64,000 nt of DNA from Rhizorhabdus dicambivorans (GTDB taxonomy: Bacteria > Pseudomonadota > Alphaproteobacteria > Sphingomonadales > Sphingomonadaceae), in the NCBI RefSeq assembly GCF_002355275.1, contig NZ_CP023449.1, positions 4,070,001-4,134,000 on the forward strand. Reading direction: 5' to 3'. The notes under the pieces were generated by a model. It made no database searches. It was not told the DNA's origin and saw only the letters and a program-made list of their open reading frames with translations. The number at the start of each line of letters is the position of its first letter. The first letter of the stretch is position 1. The translations under genes were made by a program, and so were the position numbers. Positions 24,200-32,664 of this stretch are shown in pieces.

Positions 24200-25500
24200 A
24201 CGACACCGGCGTTATCGACAACTTCCTACAGGTCTTCACGACCTACATCGACAGCGGGTTCGGGCTGCTCGGCGACGAGATCGCGTTCCTCTCAACCACG
24301 CTGATCGCCATCGACCTGACGATTGCCGGCCTGTTTTGGGCGTGGGGCGCCGATGAGGACGTGCTTCAACGCCTCATCAAAAAGACGCTCTACATTGGCG
24401 TCTTTGCTTTCATCATCGGCAATTTCTCGACGCTGGCGACGATCGTGTTCCAGTCCTTCGCAGGGCTCGGTTTGAAGGCAACGGGCGATTCCATGAGCAT
24501 CGCCGACTTCATGCGCCCCGGTTTCATCGCCGCGACCGGCTTGGACGCGGGTGAGCCGCTGGTCGTTGCCGCAGGCGAGCTGGTCGGTCCAATCTCATTC
24601 TTCACCAACTTCGTGCAGATCGTGGTGTTGTTGCTCGCTTGGGCGCTTGTCGTCATCGCCTTCTTCATCCTGGCGATTCAGATTTTCGTGACGCTGATCG
24701 AGTTCAAGCTGGTGACGCTCGCCGGCTTCGTGCTGTTGCCGTTCGCCTTCTTCAACAAGACCGCCTTCATGGCCGAGAAGGTGTTAGGCCATGTCGTCTC
24801 CACCGGCATCAAAGTTCTCGTGCTCGCCGTCATCACCGGCATCGGCACGACGTTGTTCAGTCAATTCACCGCCGCCGCTGGCCCTGAGCCCACGCTGGAG
24901 CAAGCGATGTCGATCGCGCTCGGCGCGCTGTCGCTGCTTGGCCTGGCGATCTTCGGCCCCGGCGTAGCGAACGGCATCGTTTCAGGCGGGCCGGCCCTGG
25001 GCGCGGGCGCAGCCGCCGGGACCGCGCTTGCCGCAGGCGGCGCGCTGGTCGGTGGTGCAGCCGCCGCACGCCTCGGTGCCGGTGCGGCCGCAGGCGCGAT
25101 CGGCGGCGCGGCACGAGGGAGCGCCTTTGCGTCCGGCGCCGCCAGCAGCGCCTATGCGCTCGGCTCGGCAGGCAAGACCGGCGCAGCCGCCGTCGCGGGC
25201 GGCGCGGCCGGCGTCGGCCAAGCGGTGGCGGGTGCGGCGATGTCCCCGCTTCGGAAGGCCGCCGCGTCCCTGAAAGACAGCTATCGCTCTGGCGGTCGCG
25301 CCGCAGTCACGGCGACGGGAGGCACGATTTCAGGCGGCGCTTCGCCATCGGCACCAGCCCCCGACGACAGGCCCGCTTGGGCATCGGCCATGAAGCGCCG
25401 CCAGACCATGACCCACGGCGCGACGATCGCCGCCCACACCCTGCGTTCCGGCGACGGCGGGGGAAGCGGCTCGTCCGTCGATCTCCATCAGAAGGACTAG
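24196..25500 (+). CDS. trbL: TrbL: polytopic channel protein (VirB6-like)
   Basis: A 434-residue VirB6/TrbL protein with about six membrane segments in the first 270 residues (for example LIAIDLTIAGLFWAWG, IVVLLLAWALVVIAFFI). A Gly/Ala-rich low-complexity region follows (about 250-360). The GTG start overlaps the trbK stop. The last 80 residues are hydrophilic. Layout and length are typical for Tn4371-like elements. Confidence 0.92.
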   Translation: MNDTGVIDNFLQVFTTYIDSGFGLLGDEIAFLSTTLIAIDLTIAGLFWAWGADEDVLQRLIKKTLYIGVFAFIIGNFSTLATIVFQSFAGLGLKATGDSMSIADFMRPGFIAATGLDAGEPLVVAAGELVGPISFFTNFVQIVVLLLAWALVVIAFFILAIQIFVTLIEFKLVTLAGFVLLPFAFFNKTAFMAEKVLGHVVSTGIKVLVLAVITGIGTTLFSQFTAAAGPEPTLEQAMSIALGALSLLGLAIFGPGVANGIVSGGPALGAGAAAGTALAAGGALVGGAAAARLGAGAAAGAIGGAARGSAFASGAASSAYALGSAGKTGAAAVAGGAAGVGQAVAGAAMSPLRKAAASLKDSYRSGGRAAVTATGGTISGGASPSAPAPDDRPAWASAMKRRQTMTHGATIAAHTLRSGDGGGSGSSVDLHQKD

Positions 25501-25505
25501 CTGCC

Positions 25506-26189
25506 ATGTTTCGACGACCGACCATCCGCTACGGCCAGACCCCCGAACCGACCACGCCCTATCAGCGCGCCGCCCAAGCCTGGGATGACAGGATCGGTTC
25601 GGCGCGCGTGCAGGCCAAGAACTGGCGTCTCGCATTTTTCGGCACGCTCGCCCTTTCGGGTGGCCTGGCTGGCGGCCTCGTCTGGCAATCGGCCCGTGGC
25701 CATATCGTCCCTTGGGTGGTGCAGGTCGATCGGCTCGGCGAGGCGCAGGCGGTCGCGCCGGCCGAGGCCGGCTATCGCCCGAGCGACCCGCAGATCGCGT
25801 TCCATCTCGCCCGCTTCATCGAGCAAGTCAGGAGCGTGCCGGCCGATCCGGTCATCGTTCGTCAGAACTGGCTTCGCGCGTATGACTTCACCACCGATCG
25901 GGGCGCGGTCGCGCTCAACGATTACGCTCGCGCCAATGACCCGTTCGCCAACGTCGGGCGGGTGCAGGTGGCGGTGGACGTGTCCAGCGTCATCCGCGCG
26001 TCACCGGACAGCTTCCGCGTCGCCTGGACGGAGCGCCGCTATCAGGACGGCAGCCTCACCGCCACCGAACGCTGGTCGGCGATCCTCACCATCGTCGTGC
26101 AGCCGCCTCGCACGCCAGACGCACTTCGCAAGAATCCGCTCGGCGTATTCGTCAATGCCCTCAACTGGTCAAAGGAGCTGTCGCAATGA
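25506..26189 (+). CDS. trbF: TrbF: conjugal transfer protein (VirB8-like)
   Basis: A 227-residue bitopic inner-membrane protein. A cytoplasmic N-terminus with TPYQRAAQAWDDRIGSA, one membrane segment (about 41-61), and a periplasmic NTF2-like VirB8 domain with WVVQVDRLGEA, FTTDRGAVALNDYA and the end NPLGVFVNALNWSKEL. Five bases separate it from trbL. It overlaps trbG (ATGA). Confidence 0.93.
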   Translation: MFRRPTIRYGQTPEPTTPYQRAAQAWDDRIGSARVQAKNWRLAFFGTLALSGGLAGGLVWQSARGHIVPWVVQVDRLGEAQAVAPAEAGYRPSDPQIAFHLARFIEQVRSVPADPVIVRQNWLRAYDFTTDRGAVALNDYARANDPFANVGRVQVAVDVSSVIRASPDSFRVAWTERRYQDGSLTATERWSAILTIVVQPPRTPDALRKNPLGVFVNALNWSKELSQ

Positions 26190-27202
26190 CCGGCATTCCC
26201 TTTCGGCGCGCCGTCACAGCCGCGCTGCTCGTTTCCACCTCCACACTCGCCGGCTGCGCCACTACATCCGCCCGGCCGCCCGCCATCGCATACGACGATC
26301 CGCCGCGCGAAGTGGCCGCGACGCCGGCCGCGGAGCCGCCGCGTCCGGTGGAGATTGTTACTATTCCCGAACCGCTCCCGCTTCCCGGTCAGCTCAAGCC
26401 AATGCCGGATGCGCCTCGCGGGTCGGAGCCTACCGATCCCCGTAGGCGCGTCGGCGACGCAAACGCCGCCGCGCGGGTGCAGCCGGCGCGTGACGGCTTC
26501 CTCAATGCCATCCAGCAATATCCCTGGACGGATGGTGCGCTCTATCAGGTCTATACTGCCCCCGGCCAAGTGACGGACATCGCCTTGCAGGAGGGCGAGC
26601 AGCTCGTTGGACCGGGGCCAGTCGCGGCCGGTGACACCGTTCGTTGGATCATCGGCGACACGATCAGCGGCGCGGGCGCGACCGCGCGCGTCCACATCCT
26701 CGTCAAGCCGACACGGGCGGACCTCGCCACCAACCTCGTCATCAACACCGATCGGCGCACCTATCATCTGGAGCTGCGTGCGACGCCCGCGACCTACATG
26801 GCCTCAGTGTCATGGACCTACCCGCAAGATCAGCTCATCGCGCTACGCGGCGGCAACATCGCCGCTGCGGCGGTCACGCCGGCCGCGAGCGGCGTGGATG
26901 TGACTTCGCTCAATTTCCGTTATCGCATCGAGGGCGACCGCGCCCCGTGGCGTCCCGTTCGTGCGTTCGACGACTCCGGGCAGGTGTTCATCGAGTTTCC
27001 GGCGGGGATCTCGCGGGGCGAGATGCCGCCGCTGTTCGTTACCGGCGCGGCCGGGGACGCCGAGCTAGTCAATTATCGCGTGCAGGGCCGCTACATGGTG
27101 GTGGACCGGCTGTTCGCCGCCGCCGAGCTGCGTCTGGGCGATCGGCGCAATGAACAGCGCGTCAGCATCGTGCGCGACGACGGACGGGAGCGGCGGCCGT
27201 GA
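26186..27202 (+). CDS. trbG: TrbG: outer-membrane complex lipoprotein (VirB9-like)
   Basis: A 338-residue VirB9/TrbG protein with a lipoprotein signal: lipobox LAGC with the cysteine at residue 25. A Pro-rich linker is followed by the VirB9 domain: GALYQVYTAPGQVTDIALQ (key part YTAPGQVTDI), TNLVINTDRRTYHLELR, and FRYRIEGD. It forms the outer-membrane core complex with TrbI. It overlaps both neighbours by 4 bases. Confidence 0.93.
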   Translation: MTGIPFRRAVTAALLVSTSTLAGCATTSARPPAIAYDDPPREVAATPAAEPPRPVEIVTIPEPLPLPGQLKPMPDAPRGSEPTDPRRRVGDANAAARVQPARDGFLNAIQQYPWTDGALYQVYTAPGQVTDIALQEGEQLVGPGPVAAGDTVRWIIGDTISGAGATARVHILVKPTRADLATNLVINTDRRTYHLELRATPATYMASVSWTYPQDQLIALRGGNIAAAAVTPAASGVDVTSLNFRYRIEGDRAPWRPVRAFDDSGQVFIEFPAGISRGEMPPLFVTGAAGDAELVNYRVQGRYMVVDRLFAAAELRLGDRRNEQRVSIVRDDGRERRP

Positions 27203-28422
27203 ACTTGTCCACCGACATTCCCTCCGCCGAGCCGGCCGCGCCGCAGCCGCTTCTCGCCGATCCAAAGCCATTCCAGCTTCGAGGCGATCCGCCCCGCGTC
27301 ATGCGTCTGTCCCGTAAGGCGCTGACCGTCATAGGCGTGGCCGCCGGCCTCGGTATCGGCGGCTCGCTGATCTACGCGCTCAAACCGGCTGGTGAACGGC
27401 AGGCGGAAGAACTCTACAACACCGAGAGCCGCGCCACGGCCGAGACCATCACCTCGGGACCGAGGGACTATTCTCAAGCGCCGCGCCTTGGGCCGCCACT
27501 TCCCGGCGACCTCGGCGGCCCGATCGTGTCCGCCCAGCAGCGCGGCGAAAACGTGCCCGTGCCGCCGATCGGCACGCAGCCGGCCCAACCTGATCCGCGC
27601 GTGCAGGCCGAGGAGGCTGCGCGCCAGCGCGCCCAGCAGGAACGCGACGCTGCCCGCATGAGTGGCGTATTTCTCGGCGGCAACGCGGGCTACGCTGGAA
27701 CGGCGCCGGCCCCATCGCTGATCTTGCCCGACCAAGCCGCTCAGCCAACGCAGCAGGCGAGCGCAGCGCAGGGCGATCAAGCTGGCCGGCGCGCTTTCAT
27801 GGCGCAAGCCTCGAACCAGCGAACGGTGAGCGCGGAGCGGCTGACCGCACCCCCGTCGCCCAACATCGTGCAGGCCGGAAGCATCATCCCGGCGGCGCTC
27901 ATCACCGGGATCAGGTCCGATCTGCCCGGCCAGATAACGGCGCAGGTGACGCAGAACGTCTATGACAGCCCGACAGGCCGCATCTTGCTCATCCCGCAAG
28001 GTGCCCGGCTGATCGGCGAATACGACAGCGAGATCACCGCCGGGCAGACCCGTGTTCTCCTCGCCTGGGACCGGCTCATCATGCCGGACGGGCGCTCGAT
28101 CGTTCTCGAGCGCCAGCCCGGCGCGGACGGCGCTGGGTTCGCGGGCCTACAGGACCGCGTGAATCAGCATTGGGGCAATCTGCTCAGGGCGGCGGCCGTC
28201 TCGACGCTGCTCGGCGTCGGCGCCGAGCTGGGAGCCGACAGCGAGGATGACTTGACCCGCGCGCTGCGGCGCGGCTCGCAGGACACGATCAATCAGACCG
28301 GCCAGCAGATCGTTCGGCGGCAGCTCAATGTGCAGCCGACCCTCACCATCCGGCCGGGCCATCCGCTGCGCGTGGTCATCACCCGCGACCTGGTGCTCGA
28401 ACCTTTGGGAGCGACACGATGA
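27199..28422 (+). CDS. trbI: TrbI: channel core protein (VirB10-like)
   Basis: A 407-residue VirB10/TrbI protein. A short cytoplasmic tail, one membrane segment (about residues 36-56), a Pro/Gln-rich periplasmic linker, then the C-terminal VirB10 domain with IPAALITGIRSDLPGQI, ILLIPQGARLIGEYDS and the antenna region near WGNLLRAAAVSTLLGVG. The GTG start overlaps trbG, and the stop overlaps the DUF2274 gene (ATGA). Confidence 0.93.
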   Translation: MNLSTDIPSAEPAAPQPLLADPKPFQLRGDPPRVMRLSRKALTVIGVAAGLGIGGSLIYALKPAGERQAEELYNTESRATAETITSGPRDYSQAPRLGPPLPGDLGGPIVSAQQRGENVPVPPIGTQPAQPDPRVQAEEAARQRAQQERDAARMSGVFLGGNAGYAGTAPAPSLILPDQAAQPTQQASAAQGDQAGRRAFMAQASNQRTVSAERLTAPPSPNIVQAGSIIPAALITGIRSDLPGQITAQVTQNVYDSPTGRILLIPQGARLIGEYDSEITAGQTRVLLAWDRLIMPDGRSIVLERQPGADGAGFAGLQDRVNQHWGNLLRAAAVSTLLGVGAELGADSEDDLTRALRRGSQDTINQTGQQIVRRQLNVQPTLTIRPGHPLRVVITRDLVLEPLGATR

Positions 28423-28640
28423 CAAAATTGAAGCTGGGGCCATTGGTGGACGATCGGCCTGTCAAACTGGCTGTGGAGCTACCCGCCGGGGTCCACCGCG
28501 ATCTTGTCGCCTACGCCGCCGCGCTCGCGGCGGAGACCGGACAGCAACCTATGCCGCCCGAAAAGCTGGTGGCGCCTATGCTTGCACGCTTCATGGACAC
28601 CGACCGCGGCTTTCGTCGCCACCGCGCGCAAGGCAGTTGA
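28419..28640 (+). CDS. DUF2274 domain-containing protein
   Basis: A 73-residue DUF2274 protein: KLKLGPLVDDRPVKLAVELP, then YAAALAAETG and the end APMLARFMDTDRGF. It is the normal last gene of the trb operon in these ICEs and overlaps trbI by 4 bases. The fold and function are unknown; the short basic/helical make-up could suit DNA binding. It marks the end of the recognisable plus-strand backbone. Confidence 0.85.
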   Translation: MTKLKLGPLVDDRPVKLAVELPAGVHRDLVAYAAALAAETGQQPMPPEKLVAPMLARFMDTDRGFRRHRAQGS

Positions 28641-28654
28641 GAGGTTCCCGGCTT

Positions 28655-28963
28655 TCAGTTGCCGGTGAAACGCTTGAAGCGATCCCGGCTATCGACCTCG
28701 ATAACTGCCTGCTCAGCGTTGGCGCATTCATCACCGCGCACCGACCCGTCACGACACCCTGTTACGATCTGCCGAGCCTCGTCGAGATTGGCCGCGAAAT
28801 ACTGAGTGCCGCGCGCTGCGGTCGGCTGAGGCACGGCGGCAGCCGGACTGACGGCGACCGCTGTTTGACGAAGGGGGGCGAGGACCGGCCGCAAGAAAAA
28901 ACCGCCTGTGAAGCCGATGACTAAAGTAACAAGAACGATGATTATGGTCCTGCCTTGTGACAT
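28655..28963 (-). CDS. Small membrane protein with a TrbK-like entry-exclusion pattern
   Basis: A 102-residue protein with one membrane segment (TIIIVLVTLVIGFTGGFFL, about residues 6-24), a Pro/Ala linker, and a tail EARQIVTGCRDGSVRGDECA ending RDRFKRF (key residues: Cys, then Cys 11 residues on, then RDRF-RF). This matches the Cys-x(n)-Cys ... R-RF pattern of TrbK-alt proteins, including the one at 23948. The ATG at 28963 is chosen over a longer frame because of the membrane-protein N-terminus. It is convergent with the trb operon, 14 bases from DUF2274. A second exclusion protein is inferred, not proven. Confidence 0.55.
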   Translation of the reverse strand: MSQGRTIIIVLVTLVIGFTGGFFLRPVLAPLRQTAVAVSPAAAVPQPTAARGTQYFAANLDEARQIVTGCRDGSVRGDECANAEQAVIEVDSRDRFKRFTGN

Positions 28964-28994
28964 CGAAACTAACTCCACTAACTGGATGTCTAGT

Positions 28995-29918
28995 TTACCG
29001 AAATCTTGGCGAGAAATCAAAAGACAGAGCATAGCGGGTCTTGATGAATCCAAGAAAGCGCCGCAACGCTGGATTGCGATTGTCGTCTCGCCAGCAACCC
29101 GAGTATCCTGTCAGTGCCGGTCCTTGTTCGCCATGAATCGGCCGATAGACGACACTAGGATAGATCGCTCCGGTCGATCCCTCGCAGACAATGGTGACGC
29201 CCGAATTGGCGCCGAGGATGCTCAGCACGGTCTCACGGCTCGCCCGCGACATCCGGATGTCAGGCTTACCGCCGGAGATCGGAAGTCTGCCAAGCAGCAT
29301 GTCGCGAATTTCCGGGCCGGGATCGGCCGCAGGCAGAAGGAAGTGCTCGCCCCGAAGATCCGTCCAGTGAATGATGTCACGTTGAGCCAACGGATGTGAG
29401 GCGGGCAACGCGGCTAGCATCCGCTCGCTCCATAGCGGCTCGCAGCGAAACCCGTTGTGGCTGGGCGTCCCCATCAGGATCGCTATGTCGATTTCGCCCG
29501 TGTCGAGCCCAGCGAGCAGAAGGCTGCGATCCGCCTCGACGCATTCCAGTTCGACGTCAGGATGCGCTTCGCGCCAGCTAATGAGGGTCGCTCGGAGATT
29601 GCCGGCGGAGACCGAACTATTATACCCGAGCAGTAAACCGCCAGCGCGGCCCTGGCCGGCTGCAAGCATCATGGTGACTAGCTTATCTGCCGTTGCCACC
29701 ATTGGTCGCGCGCCACGAATAAACGCGGCTCCGGCGAGCGTCGTTTTGACCCCAGCCCGCGACCGCTCGAAGATAGACATTCCTATCGAGCGCTCCAATT
29801 TCGAGATGGAGCGACTGAGGGTCGATTGTTCAATATCAAGTGCCCGGGCGGCTCTGTAAAAACTACCATGATCCGCCGCGGCGATAGCATAACGAAGCTG
29901 GCGGATTTCAAAGGGCAA
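28995..29918 (-). CDS. LysR-family transcriptional regulator
   Basis: A 307-residue LysR regulator. The N-terminal winged helix (about residues 4-62) reads RQLRYAIAAADHGSFYRAA then QSTLSRSISKLERSIG; the effector domain spans about 90-295. The start is a TTG at 29918 with AAGGAG seven bases upstream. LysR genes frequently follow the trb operon in these elements and may control transfer or nearby cargo. It lies 31 bases upstream of the TrbK-like gene on the same strand, so both may be co-transcribed. The inducer is unknown. Confidence 0.87.
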   Translation of the reverse strand: MPFEIRQLRYAIAAADHGSFYRAARALDIEQSTLSRSISKLERSIGMSIFERSRAGVKTTLAGAAFIRGARPMVATADKLVTMMLAAGQGRAGGLLLGYNSSVSAGNLRATLISWREAHPDVELECVEADRSLLLAGLDTGEIDIAILMGTPSHNGFRCEPLWSERMLAALPASHPLAQRDIIHWTDLRGEHFLLPAADPGPEIRDMLLGRLPISGGKPDIRMSRASRETVLSILGANSGVTIVCEGSTGAIYPSVVYRPIHGEQGPALTGYSGCWRDDNRNPALRRFLGFIKTRYALSFDFSPRFR

Positions 29919-30016
29919 GCGGAACTCCTTACTCCGTTCAGTGATATCAGATACCTGCCAGAAACAACCCTATCTGAGCGCCGCTGCGGAGCGATTGGGA
30001 ATGACGCAACTTCCTC

Positions 30017-30358
30017 CTATCGTCGCGGCGAGCAAGGCCAAGCTTCAGCCAATGCTTGTTCGGCGCCAGCGACCATGTGAACGTCCATGAAGTAGGCATT
30101 GTCTTCTGCCCAGCGCAGATAGGCTGAACGCAATCTATTCCGATCGTAACGCGGCGCCCCACACTCGCTACCCCGCGCCACTATCATCATGTCCAGCACG
30201 CCTTGAAGGTACGCGCCGCACGCTGGGTTGTTGGCGCGGCAACTTGCAACAAGTTCAGAGCCGTTCGTATCAGTCGGTTGTTCCTGCGCATAACTAGAAG
30301 CAGCGAGTACGACGGATGATAGACACGCTCCGATGCTATAACCGATAGTCCTAAACAT
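30017..30358 (-). CDS. Rap1a/Tai-like small exported protein
   Basis: A 113-residue protein with a signal peptide cleaved near SSYAQ (about residue 24). The mature part has VASCRANNPACGAYLQGVLDMM, and later SECGAPR and YLRWAED; the spaced cysteines and the CxxYLxGxxD pattern resemble the Rap1a/Tai immunity-protein domain. In T6SS settings such proteins are antitoxins, but many free-standing homologues of unknown role exist; no T6SS gene is nearby. It is separated by 72 bases from the PepSY gene upstream on the same strand. Confidence 0.55.
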   Translation of the reverse strand: MFRTIGYSIGACLSSVVLAASSYAQEQPTDTNGSELVASCRANNPACGAYLQGVLDMMIVARGSECGAPRYDRNRLRSAYLRWAEDNAYFMDVHMVAGAEQALAEAWPCSPRR

Positions 30359-30430
30359 ACTTGATCCTCGGATGTTGTTATCAAGGAATGGGCCTTACCC
30401 TCACTCAGGCCCATTCAGGCGAGTGAGAGT

Positions 30431-30778
30431 TCAGTCGCCATCCTCATCGCTGTCGTTTTCATTCCCGAGGATTTGGCCTGTCGGCGTTACGAACAGCTCC
30501 ACGTTCTTGCCAGCTTGGTCCTTGCCTTCGATCTCGTAGAGCGTGCTGCCGTCCGCCTTTCTGGTCACCAGCTCGGCTTCGCGGACGGACGCGAGTCGTG
30601 TGCGTGCGGCGTTCATCGCGGCCGCCGGCACCTGGTCGAGCGCGACTTCTTCCTCGCTATGCTCGCCGATAATGCGGTTTTCGTTCGCCTCATGGTTCTG
30701 CTGCGCTGCGAGCGCCACGCCTGCCACCGCCAAAACAGCAGCGCTGGCTCCGATGACGAGAGTTCGTTTGCTAGCCAT
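30431..30778 (-). CDS. PepSY-like small exported protein
   Basis: A 115-residue protein with an N-terminal signal (LVIGASAAVLAVAGVALAAQ, about residues 6-25) and a PepSY-type domain: VPAAAMNAARTRL ... YEIEGKDQAGKNVELFVTPTGQIL (key parts YEIEG, VELFVTPTG). The C-terminus is very acidic (NENDSDEDGD). PepSY proteins of this kind often accompany two-component systems and metal genes. The ATG at 30778 is preferred to the GTG at 30790 because of spacing to AAGGAAG. It is 73 bases from the DUF1259 gene. Confidence 0.72.
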   Translation of the reverse strand: MASKRTLVIGASAAVLAVAGVALAAQQNHEANENRIIGEHSEEEVALDQVPAAAMNAARTRLASVREAELVTRKADGSTLYEIEGKDQAGKNVELFVTPTGQILGNENDSDEDGD

Positions 30779-30851
30779 GTTCCGTTCCACTTCCTTCGGG
30801 GCCGGGGGATGAACGGGCGGCGGTCGCGGCCCGACTGGCCGTCGTCCGATC

Positions 30852-31733
30852 TTAATTTTGTCGATTGTTCATTGTGTCGAGTGCCGAGCGGAGACCGCGT
30901 GCGAGCTTTGCCGCGTCGTCATTGGCCCAAAAGTGCAGGAAGAACAGGCGCGGCTCGTCGTTCAACATATGATTGTGAAGTGCGGTGACTTCGATCCCGT
31001 TCGCTCGAAGCGCTCGAAGGACGGGGTCTACTTCGCTCGCGATGAGGACGAAATCGCCCGTGATCGCCGCCTTGCCGCCGCCGGTAGGCTGAAAATTGAT
31101 TGCGGTCGCGGTTCCCATTGATTGAGGCGTCACCATGCCGCCATCCATGAGCCGCTCCGCACGGGGAATACTGTATTGCAGAACGCCGCCATTGACCCTG
31201 CCTTCGGCTCCCATCAGCTCGTCCAGAGCATCGGAGTTGAGATCGAGGCGGGAGGGTGCTCCCGCGCCAGGAGACGGTGGAGACATTGGGGTGCGGCTTG
31301 CGGCAATGGCTTGGCGCAGCGCCGCCGCTAGCCTTACCGGATCGCCATGCGCAGCTATGTGCATGTACATGGTGCCGGGCGCGGACCGCAGCAGGTGATT
31401 GTGGAGCGCGGTGATGGTGAATCCGCCTTGTAAAAGGCGGGTCATCACGGGGTTCACTTCCTCGTGCGTGAGCACAAGATCGCCCATTACCATCACGTCG
31501 TCACCTATCGGCTGAAACGCGGCCCAGGAGCCGAGCGCCAGCGAAGGCTCTATCGAGACGCCATCCAGGACAACGCGCAGGTCGGAGCGAGGAAATCCGT
31601 AGCGACGAACTCCGTCGGCCTGCTCGACGCCGACGCGCCCCAGCGCGGCGTCAACCTTCGTCCAGTCCGGAGCCGCCCAAGCAGGCGCGGCTAGCAGCAG
31701 CGTAGCCAACCCCGATAACAACACCGTTCGCAT
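30852..31733 (-). CDS. DUF1259 (LppY/LpqO-like) exported protein, two-domain
   Basis: A 293-residue protein with a cleaved signal peptide (about residues 1-20, ending AAPAWA). It contains two DUF1259 domains in tandem: the first with ITALHNHLL and MYMHIAAHGDP, the second with VTALHNHML and LFFLHFWANDD. The repeated histidine clusters (LHNH and HxH-type) suggest metal binding. It is divergent from the response regulator at 31996, across 262 bases, which suggests control by that system. Role unknown; metal or envelope stress is a reasonable guess. Confidence 0.8.
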   Translation of the reverse strand: MRTVLLSGLATLLLAAPAWAAPDWTKVDAALGRVGVEQADGVRRYGFPRSDLRVVLDGVSIEPSLALGSWAAFQPIGDDVMVMGDLVLTHEEVNPVMTRLLQGGFTITALHNHLLRSAPGTMYMHIAAHGDPVRLAAALRQAIAASRTPMSPPSPGAGAPSRLDLNSDALDELMGAEGRVNGGVLQYSIPRAERLMDGGMVTPQSMGTATAINFQPTGGGKAAITGDFVLIASEVDPVLRALRANGIEVTALHNHMLNDEPRLFFLHFWANDDAAKLARGLRSALDTMNNRQN

Positions 31734-31995
31734 AGTTTTGCTTCAGCTCCTGATGCATAATGACATGATGGTCGATGCTTCTTCGGGCACGCCAAGGCTG
31801 CGAGACTCATGCATCGGCGCGGACCGCAAGGCACCTTGTAGATTCACAAGGTCCGCTGGCGGCATTTTGCACTAGAACGCGCAAACATACCCTTGTGCGA
31901 AAGCGGCCGGCGGCAAACGACATTGGAGCGCGCTGTCGATGCTCCTCGCACAAGGCTATGGTTCTCCAACAACGCAGAGGAGATGCCTCCGCACT

Positions 31996-32664
31996 ATGCG
32001 CCTGCTACTGATCGAGGATGACGAGGATACGGGGAGCGCTGTCGTTGAAGCGCTGCGTGCTCGTGGTCATGCCGTGGATTGGGAGGAGGATGGGAAAAGC
32101 GGACTTGATCGCGCCGCGAGCGGCGCCCACGCGTTGCTGATCGTTGACCGAATGCTGCCAGAGATGGATGGGCTATCGGTCGTCACCGAGCTGCGCCGTC
32201 GGCAAGTCGTAGCACCCGTGCTGATGCTTACGGCGCTAGGCTCAGTGGGCCAACGAGTCGAAGGTCTTGAAGGTGGAGCCGACGACTATCTTGTCAAACC
32301 GTTCGCAATCGCCGAACTCGTCGCGCGCGTTGAAGCGCTGCAGCGCCGCGCAGCCGGCCCGCCCAGCATCCTCTCGCTGGGCGACTTGACGCTCGACCGC
32401 CTCGCTCGGACGGTGCGGAGAGGCGACACGCCGATCGAACTAATACCGCGCGAGTTCCAGCTTCTCGAACTACTGATGCTGAACTCGCCGGCCGTGCTCA
32501 CGCGGTTGATGCTGCTGGAGACCGTGTGGAAGTTCCGTTTCGATCCTGGCAGGAACCTCGTCGAAAGCCATATCAGTCGGCTGCGGGCCAAGATCGATCG
32601 CGGTGACGATCCCCCCCTGATCCATACCGTGCGTGGGGAAGGCTATGCCGCTTGGAGTGATTAG
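31996..32664 (+). CDS. OmpR-family response regulator
   Basis: A 222-residue response regulator. The receiver domain has acidic pocket residues in IEDDED, the phosphorylated Asp51 in IVDRMLP, and Lys101 in DDYLVKPF. The C-terminal winged helix (about 130-220) contains LIPREFQLLELL and SRLRAKID ... TVRGEGY. The ATG at 31996 is the family start; the upstream open frame is not conserved. Its end overlaps the sensor kinase start by 20 bases. Likely targets are the divergent DUF1259/PepSY genes. Confidence 0.88.
   Translation: MRLLLIEDDEDTGSAVVEALRARGHAVDWEEDGKSGLDRAASGAHALLIVDRMLPEMDGLSVVTELRRRQVVAPVLMLTALGSVGQRVEGLEGGADDYLVKPFAIAELVARVEALQRRAAGPPSILSLGDLTLDRLARTVRRGDTPIELIPREFQLLELLMLNSPAVLTRLMLLETVWKFRFDPGRNLVESHISRLRAKIDRGDDPPLIHTVRGEGYAAWSD

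Larger units (their letters stand above)
5366..28640 (+). mobile_element. Tn4371-like integrative conjugative element, conjugation and maintenance core
   Basis: Between 5366 and 28640 almost every gene belongs to the conserved backbone of Tn4371-type ICEs as found in sphingomonads: ParB, DUF736, DUF932, DUF2285 regulators, HTH protein, DUF2840, TraF, lytic transglycosylase, relaxase, TraG, RHH protein, trbB-C-D-E-J-K-L-F-G-I and DUF2274. The ends of the element are not defined. No integrase gene and no att repeat around this block were seen, so the true element probably extends beyond the window or includes flanking accessory genes. Such elements usually exist integrated and transfer through the relaxase and the Trb type IV secretion channel. 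The split DUF6499/DUF2285 gene may affect its control. Confidence 0.8.

Noticed and set aside
5366-28640. att sites and integrase bounding the conjugative element
   Set aside because: No integrase gene is visible, and the only direct repeat found (1355/4985) encloses the unknown cassette rather than the conjugation block, so element ends were not assigned.
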